Below, in pieces: positions 8,640-9,637 of a stretch of 9,637 nt of DNA. This stretch comes from an uncultured Bacteroidota bacterium (GTDB lineage: Bacteria; Bacteroidota; Bacteroidia; 2-12-FULL-35-15). The stretch is taken from the NCBI GenBank assembly GCA_903881065.1, contig CAIRRW010000310.1:1-9637 (forward strand). Direction: 5' to 3'. A program made the translations under genes and the position numbers. A model generated the notes under the pieces. The model was not told the origin of the DNA. It did no database searches and was given only the letters and a program-made list of their open reading frames with translations. The stretch's first letter is position 1, and every line of letters begins with the position of its first letter.

Positions 8640-8809
8640 GCAATTAATCAATTATGATATCCTCATGAATGTCAATTGACGTCTTTATAATTCATTCGAA
8701 AATCAAAACCTCTTCACTTATTAATATCCATTTTATGAACTAATATAAAATATGGAGCTATTTATTATTGCTCTAGCTTTGTTATTATCTAGGTACAAAT
8801 GCTACCACA

Positions 8810-8841
8810 AAAAAAGTCCTGAATTTCTTCAGGACTTTTTT
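8810..8841. terminator. Strong bidirectional intrinsic terminator
   Basis: GTCCTGAA (8816-8823) and TTCAGGAC (8828-8835) form a perfect stem around the loop TTTC. The stem is extended by six A-T pairs, so it is flanked by an A-run on the left (8809-8815) and a T-run on the right (8836-8841). Either strand therefore carries a GC-containing hairpin followed by a U-tract. On the minus strand it sits 55 bases past the stop of the acyl-CoA synthetase-like gene and ends that unit, insulating maeB. No plus-strand gene in the window needs it. Confidence 0.9.
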
Positions 8842-8896
8842 ATTCGCAGCATTTGTAGATTTTCATTGGGTGATTTGATGGTTCACCAACCATTTA

Positions 8897-9433
8897 CTAT
8901 TCCGCTTCAACAATCAAAAATAATTTCATTGCAGAAAACTTTTTACCAATAGAGCAGTTGGCATCATTCAAACAACCGGTAAGGCATTTATTTAATTCGT
9001 TCATATCCTTAGGGCAAAAACAACCTTCGAGCGGCGATATTTCATACTGAGGATTCTCTATTTGATTATTTGGAAACACAATAGCTACAGGGAAATCGCT
9101 TTCGGCACCCACAATAATTGAAGAAGAAAGATAATGACACTTGCCCTCAATAGTCATCTTTATATCAGTATTAATCAGGTGTTCGGTAACCGAAGTTTCG
9201 CCACCACCACTTTTCTGATTTTTTATTATAAAGGCATTCGCTTCGTATCTGCCAATAAAATTAGTGCAGAACCAGCCGTCGTCAGTAAATGAATTTTTAT
9301 ACTTTTCTTTTTTCTTAAAATAATTTATAAATGAATCAGGTACTTTAATTTGAATTTCACCGTCATCCGCCAAACGCCCTTTGACGTTAGTTACCAGACT
9401 TTCCGATTTGTTATTAATAAAAGTAGTTTCCAT
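8897..9433 (-). CDS. Stand-alone degenerate C-terminal domain of an acyl-CoA synthetase (ANL superfamily), Cys-rich
   Basis: This 178-residue protein aligns by eye with the C-terminal part of AMP-forming acyl-CoA synthetases. LADDGEIQIKVPDSFINYFK (21-40) matches the family phrase around DGEI..rGp.vf.GYy. FTDDGWFCTNFIGR (49-62) matches DGWF.TGD.GR. SSSIIVGAESDFPVAIVFPN (103-122) matches the late vigd.rpy.vAlv.p strand. Residues 146-178 resemble the final helix and strand before the A10 motif. The adenylate-binding N-terminal domain is absent. TGD is replaced by TNF (57-59), which removes the ribose-binding Asp; the hinge region has no GRxK motif; and the protein stops before the A10 loop with the catalytic Lys. 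It should not make acyl-adenylates. Five cysteines (138, 140, 150, 154, 160) lie within 23 residues, plus Cys56 and Cys99, a pattern not typical of the family. It starts 12 bases after the BadF/BcrD-like gene and is probably co-transcribed with it. Likely cytoplasmic: no signal peptide. The fold is inferred without a search. Confidence 0.6.
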   Translation of the reverse strand: METTFINNKSESLVTNVKGRLADDGEIQIKVPDSFINYFKKKEKYKNSFTDDGWFCTNFIGRYEANAFIIKNQKSGGGETSVTEHLINTDIKMTIEGKCHYLSSSIIVGAESDFPVAIVFPNNQIENPQYEISPLEGCFCPKDMNELNKCLTGCLNDANCSIGKKFSAMKLFLIVEAE

Positions 9434-9445
9434 TATAAAAATAGA

Positions 9446-9637
9446 TTAGTGAACCATAACAGCTTCTTTTTCTTTCAACTTATAATACCTGTAACCGCCC
9501 CAAAGCGCAGCACCTATAGCACCCGAATAAATTGCATCAGGGTTGGAAACAAAAACCATGTTCGCCTTTTTATTTTCTGCCGATAATTCTTCAATCGCCT
9601 GAATCATACCTGCATTCATTCCCATTCCGCCAACAAG
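9446..9637 (-). CDS. C-terminal end of a BadF/BadG/BcrA/BcrD-family ATPase (partial)
   Basis: Only the last 63 residues are in the window; the frame is open to the right edge. They read LVGGMGMNAGM at the start, then VFVSNPDAIYSGAIGAALWG, then a basic tail. This fits the end of the ASKHA-fold ATPases that activate 2-hydroxyacyl-CoA dehydratases or form the ATPase subunits of class I benzoyl-CoA reductase: a GGv..N.gm phosphate/adenosine loop followed by a P....GAiGAAl segment. The wording NPDAIYSGAIGAALWG with a following Y/R-rich turn feels closest to BcrD/BzdQ-like subunits, but too little is present to decide the subtype. Family members use ATP hydrolysis to drive low-potential electron transfer through a bridging 4Fe-4S cluster; the cluster cysteines would lie upstream, outside the window. 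The downstream acyl-CoA synthetase-like gene begins after 12 bases, so the two probably share a message that ends at the terminator at 8810-8841. Confidence 0.75.
   Translation of the reverse strand, partial: LVGGMGMNAGMIQAIEELSAENKKANMVFVSNPDAIYSGAIGAALWGGYRYYKLKEKEAVMVH

Noticed and set aside
8613..8651. 13-residue N-terminal extension of MaeB from the ATG at 8651
   Set aside because: MaeB proteins begin near MAKLRKQDAL. The extension has no family similarity and overlaps the candidate promoter, so the start at 8612 was chosen.
8752..8952. Plus-strand 66-codon open frame
   Set aside because: It runs through the terminator hairpin and into the antisense of the gene at 8897-9433, with no recognisable product.
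8897..9433. Pseudogene remnant of a full-length acyl-CoA synthetase
   Set aside because: The frame has its own start, no internal stops and tight operon spacing, and the sequence immediately upstream encodes a different protein and not the missing N-terminal domain. A decayed origin further back cannot be excluded.

Overview
The window is a piece of a Bacteroidota genome (Flavobacterium/Cytophaga-type lineage; the genus cannot be told from sequence alone). It is AT-rich, every supported gene is on the minus strand, start codons are preceded by A-rich stretches rather than strong Shine-Dalgarno sites, and it carries the Bacteroidota-specific outer-membrane translocon gene sprA. The order malic enzyme, ruvA, sprA is one I recall from gliding Flavobacteria.

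Layout, in the direction of transcription (right to left). At the right edge is the C-terminal end of a BadF/BadG/BcrA/BcrD-type ATPase (9446-9637, cut by the window). Twelve bases later comes a 178-residue protein (8897-9433) that reads as a stand-alone, catalytically broken C-terminal domain of an acyl-CoA synthetase with a cluster of cysteines. A strong bidirectional terminator (8810-8841) closes this transcription unit. After a short intergenic region with a possible promoter come maeB (NADP-type malic enzyme fused to a phosphotransacetylase-like domain, 6342-8612) and ruvA (Holliday junction helicase subunit, 5702-6289), 52 bases apart. sprA follows (1-5288), the type IX secretion/gliding translocon, of which 1762 codons are present before the window ends.

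The 413-base gap between ruvA and sprA (5289-5701) is the most unusual stretch. It holds a degenerate tandem array of about ten 19-24 bp units (5370-5587), each centred on a run of C on the plus strand (G on the sprA-sense strand). The average spacing is 21.4 bp, close to two helical turns. A 16-bp near-palindrome (5320-5335) lies between the array and the sprA start, which appears to be TTG. The remaining gap (8613-8896) holds a candidate maeB promoter, a 10-bp palindrome and the terminator.

The genes do not form one pathway. maeB supplies pyruvate and NADPH, RuvA works in recombination, and SprA exports proteins across the outer membrane. Their linkage is probably historical. The right-hand pair suggests an uncharacterised CoA-thioester system resembling benzoyl-CoA reductase or 2-hydroxyacyl-CoA dehydratase activation, but most of that cluster lies outside the window.
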